From positions 1-49,564 of the forward strand of contig CANGYM010000002.1 in NCBI GenBank assembly GCA_947458145.1: a stretch of DNA of 49,564 nucleotides, read 5' to 3'. Numbering within the stretch: position 1 is the stretch's first letter; each line of letters starts with the position of its first letter. Positions 34,526-42,578 of this stretch are shown one piece after another. The notes beneath the pieces were generated by a model. That model did no database searches, had not been told where the DNA came from, and saw only the letters and a list, made by a program, of their open reading frames with translations. The stretch comes from Alphaproteobacteria bacterium. Its GTDB lineage: Bacteria; Pseudomonadota; Alphaproteobacteria; JAJTHO01; CANGYM01. The translations under genes and the position numbers were made by a program.

Positions 34526-35497
34526 ATGCCTCAGGACGTTCTTTGTCAGCGTTTTCGGGATCTTTGTGCTGGGGCCGCCGAAGATCCCCACCTTTACACC
34601 GATTTTTTACAGCAGACACAAAACGCTTCCCTAGAAACCCAAGCCTGTATTTTAGAGGCGATGCTGGATTATGCCCTGCCCTGCCCTCTTTTTCCTGAGG
34701 CCATTGATGTTTGCGGCACAGGGGGAAGTGGATTGCACAAACGCAACATTTCCACGGCGGTTGCATTTGTTTTGGCATCACTGGGCATTCCCGTCAGCAA
34801 ACATGCCAACCGCAGTGCCACATCAAAATCGGGATCTGCGGATGTTTGGGATTGTTTGGGGCTGCCGTTTTTAAGTGATCCTTTGTCATTAAAAAAAACA
34901 TACGATCAGTATCATCTGGCGTTTCTTTTTGCGCCCCAGATGCACCCCGCCCTCAAACACTTTGCGCTGGCCCGCAAAGCCTTGGGCGTGCCCACAATTT
35001 TCAACCGCCTTGGCCCTTTGGCAAACCCTTCCCGTCCAGAGTATCAATTGCTGGGCGTTTCAAAAAAGGCGTGGTTATCTGAAACGGCTTGCCTTTTAAA
35101 AAAACGCCCCATCCGCCGCGCTTGGGTGGTTTGCGGTGAAGATGGCTCTGACGACATTGCCCTGCATCACGCTACGGATATTATGGACGTTTCCCCTGAT
35201 GGCATAACCCAGTTTCGTTTAGACCCTAAAGACTTTCCCTTTGTTCCTGCTGATCCCCAAGGTTTGTTGGGGGGATCCCCGCAGGATAATGCCAACGCGC
35301 TGTTATCGGTATTACAGGGAAAAACCTTGGAGGATGCCTATAGCCAAAGCGTCACCATCAATGCTGCCGCTGGCCTGATCATCACTGGGCATGCCGCAAA
35401 CCTGACCGAAGGCTGCCAGTGGGTTCAAAATGCCTTACGAGAGGGCAAGCCCTACGCCCTGTACAGGGCCATGAAAGCGCAAGCTCTGTCTCTTTAA
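34526..35497 (+). CDS. trpD: Anthranilate phosphoribosyltransferase-like protein (TrpD family)
   Basis: The fold and order of motifs match TrpD, which transfers phosphoribose to anthranilate in tryptophan synthesis. There are departures. The PRPP loop is CGTGGSG (64-69), where most TrpD have GTGGD; the next motif is KHANRS instead of KHGNRS; and the Mg-binding pair is Asp-Asp (209-210) instead of Asp-Glu. KSGSADV, FNRLGPLANP and LGGSPQDNA are normal. The N-terminal helical part is about 15 residues short. No trp operon surrounds it. It may be a true but diverged TrpD or a paralogue with another substrate. Confidence 0.8.
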   Translation: MPQDVLCQRFRDLCAGAAEDPHLYTDFLQQTQNASLETQACILEAMLDYALPCPLFPEAIDVCGTGGSGLHKRNISTAVAFVLASLGIPVSKHANRSATSKSGSADVWDCLGLPFLSDPLSLKKTYDQYHLAFLFAPQMHPALKHFALARKALGVPTIFNRLGPLANPSRPEYQLLGVSKKAWLSETACLLKKRPIRRAWVVCGEDGSDDIALHHATDIMDVSPDGITQFRLDPKDFPFVPADPQGLLGGSPQDNANALLSVLQGKTLEDAYSQSVTINAAAGLIITGHAANLTEGCQWVQNALREGKPYALYRAMKAQALSL

Positions 35498-35501
35498 ATT
35501 T

Positions 35502-37394
35502 CTAAACGGCTTCTTGAAACAAATCTTCGTTATCTTCGGGAAGGGTCTTTTGCCCCTTTTTCAACTTTTGCAGAATAGCCGCCAAGGCCACGGGGGTAAT
35601 ACCCTCTAAATTGCGGGCGTCTTCCATGGTTTTGGGGCGGGCAGCGGAAAGACGAAGACGCTCTTCGGCGGAAAGACACACCAAAGCATCATAGGAAAAC
35701 GTTTCAGGGATCCGTTTTTGCCGGTGTTCGGCCACCATACGCCGTTCCTGATCGTGCCGTTTCAAATACCCTGCGTACAACACTTCACTTTGCAGGGTAT
35801 CAAACAAATCCTCAGAAAAAGGGGCATGATGACCGCTTTGCCTGAGCAAAGCCAACGCATCATCATACCCACACAAAGGCAAAAGCGCATAAAGAGAACA
35901 CTCACTTTTTCTCTCTTCCCCTGTCAAACGGCTGCATTCATCGGGGGTTAGCCTGAGTCCACCCATCGTTTCCTTCCAATGATCCATTATTGAACATTTG
36001 TTCACAAAAAAATCATACCGATGACGGCCCACAATCCCCTGTTGATACCCCCAACCTGTCAGGCGCTGATCCGCATTGTCCGCCCGCAAGCTTAACCGAT
36101 ACTCCGCCCGTGATGTGAACATGCGATAGGGCTCCTGAACACCCTTGCTTACCAAATCATCCACCATAACCCCAAGGTAACCCTCCGAGCGGTCAATCAC
36201 CACGCCATCGCGTCCTGCGGCCCGATGGGCTGCGTTCAAACCAGCGAGAAGACCTTGGGCTGCGGCCTCTTCATAACCCGTGGTTCCATTGATTTGTCCT
36301 GCCAAAAACAGGCCCTCTATATTTTGGCTTTCCAACGTCGATTTCAGGGCGCGAGGATCAATGTAATCATATTCAATGGCATAAGCGTATTGTTTTATTT
36401 TAACATTTTCCAGTCCTGGAATGGTCCGCAAAAAAGCGTCCTGAACCGCATCCGGCAAAGAATTTGATAGCCCGTTGGGATACAGCGTGGGGTCGTTCAG
36501 GCCCTCCGGCTCTAAAAAAATCTGATGCCGTGTTTTATCCGCAAAACGAACAATTTTATCCTCGATGGATGGACAATATCGTGGTCCTTTTCCCGCAATA
36601 TGGCCGCCATACAAAGACGATTCCTGCAAATGGTCCCGCAGAATCCCGTGTGTTTTTTCCGTGGTGTAGGTTATAAAACAATCGGTCTGGGGAACCGTTA
36701 TGGTTTCAGTCAGGAACGAAAAGGGGTAGGGGCGAGCATCGGCATGCTGGCGCTCGACTTGACTGTAATCGACACTGTGGGCGCACAAACGGGCTGGGGT
36801 TCCCGTTTTCAAACGCCCCACCGGAAACCCTTGGGCATAAAACCAATCGGCCAAGGGCACACTGCTGGCCGCGCCCATGCGCCCCGCAGGAAACGATATT
36901 TTTCCCCGATGGATCATCCCCCGCAAAAAGGTCCCCGTGGCCACCACCACACTGCCACAGACATAGAACTGCCCATTAACAGTGACCCCGTTAATTTTTT
37001 GATTGTTTACGGAAAACGCCGTGGCTTCTCCCTCAATAACCATCAAACCCGACGTTTCAGAAATATGCTTTTGAACAGAGGCCCGAAACAGAGCCCGATC
37101 CGACTGGGTTCTGGGCCCCCGAACGGCCGGCCCCTTGCTGCGGTTTAACAAACGAAACTGAATGCCACTTTCATCAGCGGCTTTTCCCATAATGCCATCC
37201 AGCGCATCAATTTCACGGACCAGATGCCCCTTTCCAATCCCCCCAATGGCCGGATTGCAGGACATTTCCCCCAAAGTATCCCGTCGATGGGTAATCAGGG
37301 CCGTTTTCGCCCCCATGCGGGCAGCTGCCGCAGCGGCCTCAACCCCTGCATGCCCACCGCCGATAACCATAACATCAAAAAAAGACTCGGACAT
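35502..37394 (-). CDS. mnmG: MnmG (GidA), tRNA wobble-uridine modification flavoprotein
   Basis: MnmG works with MnmE to place the carboxymethylaminomethyl group on U34 of certain tRNAs. The FAD-binding [21 protein letters not shown] is at the N-terminus, followed by [53 protein letters not shown] and [17 protein letters not shown]. The C-terminal helical domain interacts with MnmE. At 630 residues it is normal. It follows mnmE after 36 bases, and that gap holds a ParB-site-like palindrome. It is convergent with trpD, with only 4 bases between the stop codons. Confidence 0.97.
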   Translation of the reverse strand: MSESFFDVMVIGGGHAGVEAAAAAARMGAKTALITHRRDTLGEMSCNPAIGGIGKGHLVREIDALDGIMGKAADESGIQFRLLNRSKGPAVRGPRTQSDRALFRASVQKHISETSGLMVIEGEATAFSVNNQKINGVTVNGQFYVCGSVVVATGTFLRGMIHRGKISFPAGRMGAASSVPLADWFYAQGFPVGRLKTGTPARLCAHSVDYSQVERQHADARPYPFSFLTETITVPQTDCFITYTTEKTHGILRDHLQESSLYGGHIAGKGPRYCPSIEDKIVRFADKTRHQIFLEPEGLNDPTLYPNGLSNSLPDAVQDAFLRTIPGLENVKIKQYAYAIEYDYIDPRALKSTLESQNIEGLFLAGQINGTTGYEEAAAQGLLAGLNAAHRAAGRDGVVIDRSEGYLGVMVDDLVSKGVQEPYRMFTSRAEYRLSLRADNADQRLTGWGYQQGIVGRHRYDFFVNKCSIMDHWKETMGGLRLTPDECSRLTGEERKSECSLYALLPLCGYDDALALLRQSGHHAPFSEDLFDTLQSEVLYAGYLKRHDQERRMVAEHRQKRIPETFSYDALVCLSAEERLRLSAARPKTMEDARNLEGITPVALAAILQKLKKGQKTLPEDNEDLFQEAV

Positions 37395-37398
37395 GGCT

Positions 37399-37410
37399 TT
37401 TCACGTGAAA
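37399..37410. promoter_or_regulatory. parS-like palindrome in the mnmE-mnmG gap
   Basis: TTTCACGTGAAA is a perfect 12-bp palindrome identical to the core of the bacterial parS consensus (TGTTTCACGTGAAACA). The two outer bases on each side do not match. It lies 5-16 bases upstream of the mnmG start codon. parS sites bind ParB and cluster near the origin, often around the mnmG-parAB region in alphaproteobacteria. I saw no second exact copy of the core in the window. Confidence 0.5.
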
Positions 37411-37430
37411 GTTTAAGTGCATTTTATGGG

Positions 37431-38762
37431 TTATTTGCCGATGCAAAACCCTGAAAAAATACGATCCAAGACCTCTTCCTGATCCACGTCATGGACCATA
37501 GAGGCAAGGGTATCAAAAACATCATAAAGAATTTGAACCCTGATTTCCAATCTTTTTTCTTCAAATGCTGCATTCAGGGCAATGAACGCCCGATCCAAAG
37601 CTCCCTTGATCACATCTCCACTGTCGGCTTTTTCCACAGATGAAGAAAATTCCTCTTCTAAGATTTTTTGAACACACGATTCCAGTTCGCGCAACCCCTC
37701 TCGACTTTGCGACGAAACACATACGGTTTCCTTGTGTTGGTCATAGGGGAACACATCTGCCTTGGTTAGCACCAAAACAACATTGGGGGAGTGGCACTGC
37801 GCCCTGAGGATTTCCTCCTGATCAAGGGTTTCCTGATCCAACATCAAAAGGGTGATTCTGGCCAATTTTTCCTGATCCCGTGTGCGCTGAATCCCCATGG
37901 CCTCTAGGGGATCTGCCGTTTCTCTGACCCCCGCTGTGTCAATCAGGCGCACAGCATAGCCCCCCCAATTCACCAACACCTGCACCACATCCCGTGTGGT
38001 CCCAGGAATATCGGACACCAACGCACATTCCTCACGCGCCAAGGCGTTCAGAAGCGAGGATTTCCCCACATTCGGGGGGCCCACCAAGATCACAGGAATT
38101 CCCGACCGCAACATCTCTTTTTTTTGATAAAAATCCTGATATTGCTTCACAATAACAATCAGTTCTTCTATTTTTTCTGATAGGGCATTTTCCAGATCAC
38201 TTGAAATATCATCCTCATCCGGAAATTCCAGAGACGCCTCTGCATCCCGCAACAATAAAAGCAATTGTTCACGCACAAAATCCAAATCCTCGTGGACAAC
38301 CCCCGTGGTTTGCCCCGTCATTTGGGCCAACGCTGCACGGTACTGTTGCTGGGTTTGTGATTCGATCAGATAGCGCACGCCTAGGGCTTCCTCAAGGGTC
38401 ATCTTTCCCTTAAGAACAGCCCGCCTAGAAAATTCCCCAGGCTCTGCCAAACGAAGGCCGTTTTGATGAAGACAGGCGCAAAAGTGATCATTCACAGATT
38501 TTCCTGCATGAAGACTGATTTCCGCCACGTCCTCCCCCGTATAGCTGTTGGGGGCCGGATAAAAGACCACCAGAGCGCAGGGATCAATAAGGGCGCCCTC
38601 TGTATCCATCAAAGTAACTTTGTAGCTGTAGCGGCCTTTAAAAGTGGATTTTCCTGTCATCTGTTGGATTGCCAACAAAGCCTGTGGTCCCGAGAGTCGG
38701 TACAAAGACACAGATCCCCCTGACGGGGTAAGGGGCGCATAGATGGTCTGTGTGTCCTTCAT
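37431..38762 (-). CDS. mnmE: MnmE (TrmE), tRNA-modifying GTPase
   Basis: This is the partner GTPase of MnmG. The N-terminal formyl-THF-binding domain (IYAPLTPSGGSVSLYRLSGP; AEPGEFSRRAVLKGKMTLEEA) is followed by a helical domain with an inserted G domain. The G domain has GPPNVGKSSLLN, DIPGTTRD, DTAGVRET and TKAD. The protein ends in FCIGK with the conserved Cys. I start at the ATG giving MKDTQTIYAPLTPSGG (443 residues), which makes a 4-base ATGA overlap with lnt. Earlier in-frame codons would run into lnt. Confidence 0.96.
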   Translation of the reverse strand: MKDTQTIYAPLTPSGGSVSLYRLSGPQALLAIQQMTGKSTFKGRYSYKVTLMDTEGALIDPCALVVFYPAPNSYTGEDVAEISLHAGKSVNDHFCACLHQNGLRLAEPGEFSRRAVLKGKMTLEEALGVRYLIESQTQQQYRAALAQMTGQTTGVVHEDLDFVREQLLLLLRDAEASLEFPDEDDISSDLENALSEKIEELIVIVKQYQDFYQKKEMLRSGIPVILVGPPNVGKSSLLNALAREECALVSDIPGTTRDVVQVLVNWGGYAVRLIDTAGVRETADPLEAMGIQRTRDQEKLARITLLMLDQETLDQEEILRAQCHSPNVVLVLTKADVFPYDQHKETVCVSSQSREGLRELESCVQKILEEEFSSSVEKADSGDVIKGALDRAFIALNAAFEEKRLEIRVQILYDVFDTLASMVHDVDQEEVLDRIFSGFCIGK

Positions 38763-40252
38763 CGACGCGATACACGGTAACAAAGAAAAAACATGAACAA
38801 ACCAAAAACCCCACTGGCCCAAAGGCCAGCGTAAGAATACAGGGTGCGACGAACCTCAACAGGAAGAGGGGCCACCAAAACTCCCGCGGCATCCATGGGT
38901 AAATCTTGCAGGATACGACCCTTGGCATCAACGACAGCAGTTTTTCCTGTATTGGCCACACGAATCAGGGGGAGGCCCTCCTCGATCGTTCTGACCCTAG
39001 CCTGATAAAAATGCTGCGCAGGTCCCCAAGAATCACCAAACCAAGCATCATTGGTCACATTAACCATCCAGCGTGCATCGTGTAAAACGATGGTCCCTGA
39101 AAACAAAGACTCGTAGCAGATTTGAGGGGACGCGGGGGGAAATCCAGGTAGGGAAAGAGGCTCAACCTCATCCGGTCCGGACTGAAAACGGGGCATACCT
39201 TTCTGATTGAGAAAGACAAAAGGAAGAGAGGATAGAAACGGAACCTTCTCCCCAAAGGGAACCAGATGGCGCTTGGTATAGGTGGCCAGACGGTTCAAAT
39301 GTTCATCCACAACCCAGATCTGATTCATGTTCACAACCTCTCCCGCCATTGTTTCCCGAACTGAAACCCCCATCATCAACAGGCGCCCCCCAGAGAGCAA
39401 AGTTTTTAAAGAGTTCTGAAACACAGGATCTTCCATTTGATGGCCATAAATCGCTGTTTCTGGCCAAACGATCAACCGCGCCCCCTGTTCCTGAGCAGCT
39501 TGGGCGCTCAGGAACAGCAGACGCTTTTGATAACCTGGTGTATAAAACCCCATAACTTTTTCATCCTGCGTCCACGACGGCTGAACCAAAGCTATGGTTG
39601 CTGGGGAGGCATTGGCAGAGGGGAGAGAAGGGGCACGATCCACGTGATGCAAAACGCCATATCCAGCACCCGCCACCAAAAACCATACACCCAGCGTCAC
39701 AAGAGCGGATTTTAGAGAATGAATAAAAAGGTGAACACTCGCAAAAACAGCAACACTTAACCCCAGAATACCCACCAAAGCTGTGCTTTGTAAAACAGGT
39801 AAAGTCCCCCCCCAAATGCCGCCCATAAATAACCATGGAAAGGGAAGGACAAGATACCCACGAATCCCCTCCATAACGACCCACGCGGCCCCCAAAGCCC
39901 AAGAGGCATGATGCCGTGGCAAATAACGACGAACCCCGTAGGCCATCAAACCATGGGGCAGCGCCAAGACCAACGGAATCCCCCAAAGGGCCAAGGGAAT
40001 CAACGAGGCAGGCAAGGATGGAAAAAACGTTAACGCCTCAGCAATCCAACGAAGTCCCCATCCAAAATAACCGTACGCAAAGGCAAAAACCAAAACCGCC
40101 GCAAAACGTCTGGATTCACTGGACCGATACGCCCAAAACAAAGCCACCAACGATCCCACGGACAACGGCCACAGGTGATAGGGAGCCTGCCCCAAAGAAC
40201 AAACAACGCCCAGGGCCAAGCTTAGGAAAAAACCCAGTCCCGTCACAATCAT
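38759..40252 (-). CDS. lnt: Apolipoprotein N-acyltransferase
   Basis: Lnt adds the third acyl chain to outer-membrane lipoproteins in the inner membrane. Several hydrophobic segments fill the first 200 residues and one lies at the C-terminus (LYSYAGLWASGVFGLFMFFL). The nitrilase-like periplasmic domain between them has the Glu265-Lys327-Cys379 triad (VWPETAIYG, TYTKRHLVPFGE, ICYESLFSG). The length of 497 residues is typical. It overlaps corC upstream by 4 bases and mnmE downstream by 4 bases, so ybeY-corC-lnt-mnmE-mnmG reads as one unit. Confidence 0.96.
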   Translation of the reverse strand: MIVTGLGFFLSLALGVVCSLGQAPYHLWPLSVGSLVALFWAYRSSESRRFAAVLVFAFAYGYFGWGLRWIAEALTFFPSLPASLIPLALWGIPLVLALPHGLMAYGVRRYLPRHHASWALGAAWVVMEGIRGYLVLPFPWLFMGGIWGGTLPVLQSTALVGILGLSVAVFASVHLFIHSLKSALVTLGVWFLVAGAGYGVLHHVDRAPSLPSANASPATIALVQPSWTQDEKVMGFYTPGYQKRLLFLSAQAAQEQGARLIVWPETAIYGHQMEDPVFQNSLKTLLSGGRLLMMGVSVRETMAGEVVNMNQIWVVDEHLNRLATYTKRHLVPFGEKVPFLSSLPFVFLNQKGMPRFQSGPDEVEPLSLPGFPPASPQICYESLFSGTIVLHDARWMVNVTNDAWFGDSWGPAQHFYQARVRTIEEGLPLIRVANTGKTAVVDAKGRILQDLPMDAAGVLVAPLPVEVRRTLYSYAGLWASGVFGLFMFFLCYRVSRR

Positions 40253-41034
40253 GGTTTTTTAAAAATAACCCTCAGGGTTTTCACACGTCTGGCATCGACA
40301 TCCAAAATTTCAAAATCCAAATTGGGACTGACGGTGATCATTTCCCCACGTGCGGGCACACGGGCAACCTTATGAAAAACAAGGCCCGCCAAAGTATCCA
40401 TATCGACGTCTATGTCTTCTTTAACAAGATCGTCCCTATCCTCAAAAAAATTCAGAAAATCGACGATTTCTGTCCTTGCATCAAAAAGGAACACATCGTT
40501 ATCCTCTGAATTGTCTTCTTTTTTAGGGGAATTCACTGAGATTTGATGGGATAAAAAGTACGTTTCAACCAGCGATTCTACCAGCATTTGGGTGGTCACC
40601 ATACCATCAACCCCGCCGAATTCATCCACCACAATAGCCATATCAATTTTTTGGGAAAACATCTGATCCGCCAAATCCAATAAGGGTTTGGTGTGGGGAA
40701 TATACTCGGGTTGCTGTAACAGGGCTTCTAAAGGTTTGGGGGGCGTTGAAACCATGCCTTCCCAAAGATCCCGCAACCGAACATACGCATAAATATGGTC
40801 AATTTCCCCGCGGGTGACAGGAAAAACGCACCATGGATGATCTTTAACGCAAGCTATAATGTCTTGGGGGGTCATATCTAGCCTTAGTGCGACCATGTCC
40901 ACCCTTGGTAAATAAACATCGTACGCAGTGGCTTGGGAAAGTTTCTGAGTGAAGGCTTCTAAGGCCTCTTCGTTCATACCCTCTTCGTCTTCACTCTGGC
41001 CAGAAAAGACCCATTGTCTTAAGGATTTAAGCAT
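40249..41034 (-). CDS. corC: CorC/HlyC-type CBS-domain protein
   Basis: This soluble protein carries a pair of CBS domains (about residues 45-165: VYLPRVDMVALRLDMTPQDII and the region around MAIVVDEFGGVDGMVT). It has a C-terminal CorC/HlyC transporter-associated domain (MDTLAGLVFHKVARVPARGEMITV). It lacks the membrane part of full CNNM or YfjD-type exporters. Such short forms are linked to magnesium/cobalt efflux, but the role is not firmly known. The length of 261 residues is normal. It lies between ybeY and lnt, the usual alphaproteobacterial order, overlapping both (16 and 4 bases). Confidence 0.92.
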   Translation of the reverse strand: MLKSLRQWVFSGQSEDEEGMNEEALEAFTQKLSQATAYDVYLPRVDMVALRLDMTPQDIIACVKDHPWCVFPVTRGEIDHIYAYVRLRDLWEGMVSTPPKPLEALLQQPEYIPHTKPLLDLADQMFSQKIDMAIVVDEFGGVDGMVTTQMLVESLVETYFLSHQISVNSPKKEDNSEDNDVFLFDARTEIVDFLNFFEDRDDLVKEDIDVDMDTLAGLVFHKVARVPARGEMITVSPNLDFEILDVDARRVKTLRVIFKKP

Positions 41035-41471
41035 AAAGACCCAAAATAAGGATCGGGAATACCCAAAATTTTAAGGGCAGCAGTTTCCTTGGCTTCCATA
41101 ATCGCGGCATCATCGTCTGTTTCGTGGTCATACCCCAGAAGATGAAATATACCATGGATCACCAGATGAACACAATGGTTTATCATGGGTTTGTTTTGCT
41201 GAGTAGCCTCGGCCAAAACAGTCTCATAAGCCAACACAACATCCCCCAAAACAGAAGGATCTGAAAAGGCTCCGGTGTTCGCAAAACTCAGAACATTGGT
41301 GGGGGTATTTTTTTGTCGGTATGTGCTGTTTAAGTGCTGAACGAAAGCATCATCGGCCAAAAAAACCGTTACTGTCCCTTTGATAGAAAACAAACGCGAT
41401 AAACGTAAAGTGCGAAGCTCAGAAGCTAAGCCCCCCCATCGTTTTTCATTCCTTCTTATAATAATATTCAT
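41019..41471 (-). CDS. ybeY: Endoribonuclease YbeY
   Basis: YbeY is a zinc-dependent RNase that acts in 16S rRNA 3'-end maturation and ribosome quality control. The metal motif HLVIHGIFHLLGYDHETDDD contains the three His ligands. TPTNVLSFA and LGDVVLAYETV precede it as in the family. The length of 150 residues is normal. It is the first gene of the leftward unit and its 5' end borders the AT-rich candidate origin. The usual upstream neighbours phoH and miaB are absent. Confidence 0.95.
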   Translation of the reverse strand: MNIIIRRNEKRWGGLASELRTLRLSRLFSIKGTVTVFLADDAFVQHLNSTYRQKNTPTNVLSFANTGAFSDPSVLGDVVLAYETVLAEATQQNKPMINHCVHLVIHGIFHLLGYDHETDDDAAIMEAKETAALKILGIPDPYFGSLCLNP

Positions 41472-41624
41472 AGATATATAATTTTATGATGTTGTAGTAA
41501 GGGGTGTGAGTAAGGGGAAAACAAAAACACTCTTTGAGATATACACAGTTTTTAAGCCTGATGAAAATAATAAAAAGTTTTTATTATCAAAACATAAACA
41601 AGTAAGTGAACGCATACTTTTAAC

Positions 41625-41633
41625 TTATCCACA
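41625..41633 (+). other. DnaA box, perfect TTATCCACA
   Basis: This is an exact match to the strong DnaA-binding consensus, in the AT-rich gap upstream of ppsR. Confidence 0.65.
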
Positions 41634-41721
41634 AAATGGTTTTTTCTAAACACAAAACAGGGGAGAAAAAAAGAAAAAACGTGTACAAAAACGCATCGTT
41701 CTGAAAAGGAGAAAAGACAGT

Positions 41722-42564
41722 ATGGGGTTATCCACACATCAAAACGAAGTCTGTGTTCACTTTGTTTCCGACTCTACAGGGGAGACTGTCACCAAGGTGG
41801 GGCGGGCGGCCTTTGCCCAATTTCAGAAAAAAAACATTGTTGAAAATTTGTGGCCATTTGTTCACACGCCGCGGCAAATTCTACACATTTTGAAAAAAAT
41901 TGAAGCCCAGCCCGGGGTTGTCATTTGCACACTGGTGGATGATCTTCTTTTTCAAGAATTAAAGAAAGGGTGTGATCGTTTAGGGTTGCCTTGCATTTCT
42001 CTCCTTGGTCCGTTGCTGTCGTTTTTAGAAGGGGAGGGATGGTCCCGTATTGCCCCCAAAGCAGGGCGGCAGCATGATTTGGACAGTGCGTATTTTCGCC
42101 GTATTGATGCGGTGGACTTTGCCCTGAATCACGATGATGGGCATGGATTGGACACCATTCATGAGGCGGATGTTATTTTGCTGGGCGTTTCCAGATCCTC
42201 CAAAACCCCTTGCTGTGTTTATTTGTCTTATAAGGGGATTAAGGCCGCCAATGTCCCCCTGATTCTGGATGCCCCGTTGGATGAACGGTTGATTCAGCTT
42301 TTGACAAAAGCGGATCGTCCTTTAATTGTGGGTCTTCTTCAGGATCCTTCACTGCTCAGGAATATCCGTCAGAAACGGGCGGAACATCTTTCCCACGATT
42401 GCGACGATTATACGTCAACGGAAAACATTCGTCAGGAAACCTTTTATGCCCAGAAATTATTTAAAAAATACAATATCCCCACCATCAGCGTGTCCCGCCG
42501 ATCAGTGGAGGAAATTGTGGCCATGGTCATCAGTATGATGGGTGCCAAGCGGATGGAGGGGTGA
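41722..42564 (+). CDS. ppsR: Pyruvate, phosphate dikinase / PEP synthase regulatory protein (DUF299, RP001 family)
   Basis: This bifunctional kinase/pyrophosphorylase switches pyruvate-phosphate dikinase or PEP synthase on and off. The N-terminal HFVSDSTGETVTKVGRAAFAQF and the P-loop GVSRSSKT at 155-162 followed by YLSYKGIKAANVPL are the family signatures, and the ending SVEEIVAMVISMMG is typical. The length of 280 residues is normal. AAGGAG lies 10 bases before the ATG. Which target (PpdK or PpsA) is used cannot be told, as neither gene is here. The family gene borders the origin in several alphaproteobacteria. Confidence 0.94.
   Translation: MGLSTHQNEVCVHFVSDSTGETVTKVGRAAFAQFQKKNIVENLWPFVHTPRQILHILKKIEAQPGVVICTLVDDLLFQELKKGCDRLGLPCISLLGPLLSFLEGEGWSRIAPKAGRQHDLDSAYFRRIDAVDFALNHDDGHGLDTIHEADVILLGVSRSSKTPCCVYLSYKGIKAANVPLILDAPLDERLIQLLTKADRPLIVGLLQDPSLLRNIRQKRAEHLSHDCDDYTSTENIRQETFYAQKLFKKYNIPTISVSRRSVEEIVAMVISMMGAKRMEG
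41728..41736 (+). other. DnaA box, perfect TTATCCACA, within ppsR codons 3-5
   Basis: This second exact match has the same orientation as the box at 41625 and lies 103 bases after it. It falls in the first codons of ppsR. Confidence 0.6.
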
Positions 42565-42578
42565 TCCCCGAACAATCT

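Larger units (their letters stand above)
41461..41740. other. Candidate chromosomal replication origin (oriC)
   Basis: The 240 bases from 41461 to 41700 contain only 67 G or C by my count (28%), against about half G+C in nearby genes. The 250-base gap between divergent ybeY and ppsR is one of the longest in the window. One perfect DnaA box lies in the gap and another in the first codons of ppsR. A one-mismatch box (ATATACACA at 41539-41547) and an IHF-like site (TATCAA-N4-TAA at 41585) are also present. In Caulobacter and Rickettsia the origin lies next to the RP001/ppsR-type gene. hemE, the usual other neighbour, is absent. Confidence 0.55.

Noticed and set aside
36525-37148. 207-codon open frame opposite mnmG
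   Set aside because: It is an antisense shadow of a clearly conserved gene, with no start signal or motif.
39916-40509. 197-codon open frame opposite lnt and corC
   Set aside because: It spans the junction of two conserved genes on the other strand; its composition is low-complexity.
41552-41737. 61-codon minus-strand frame across the ybeY-ppsR gap
   Set aside because: It overlaps the ppsR start, is dominated by Phe/Val/Cys from AT-rich DNA and has no ribosome site.
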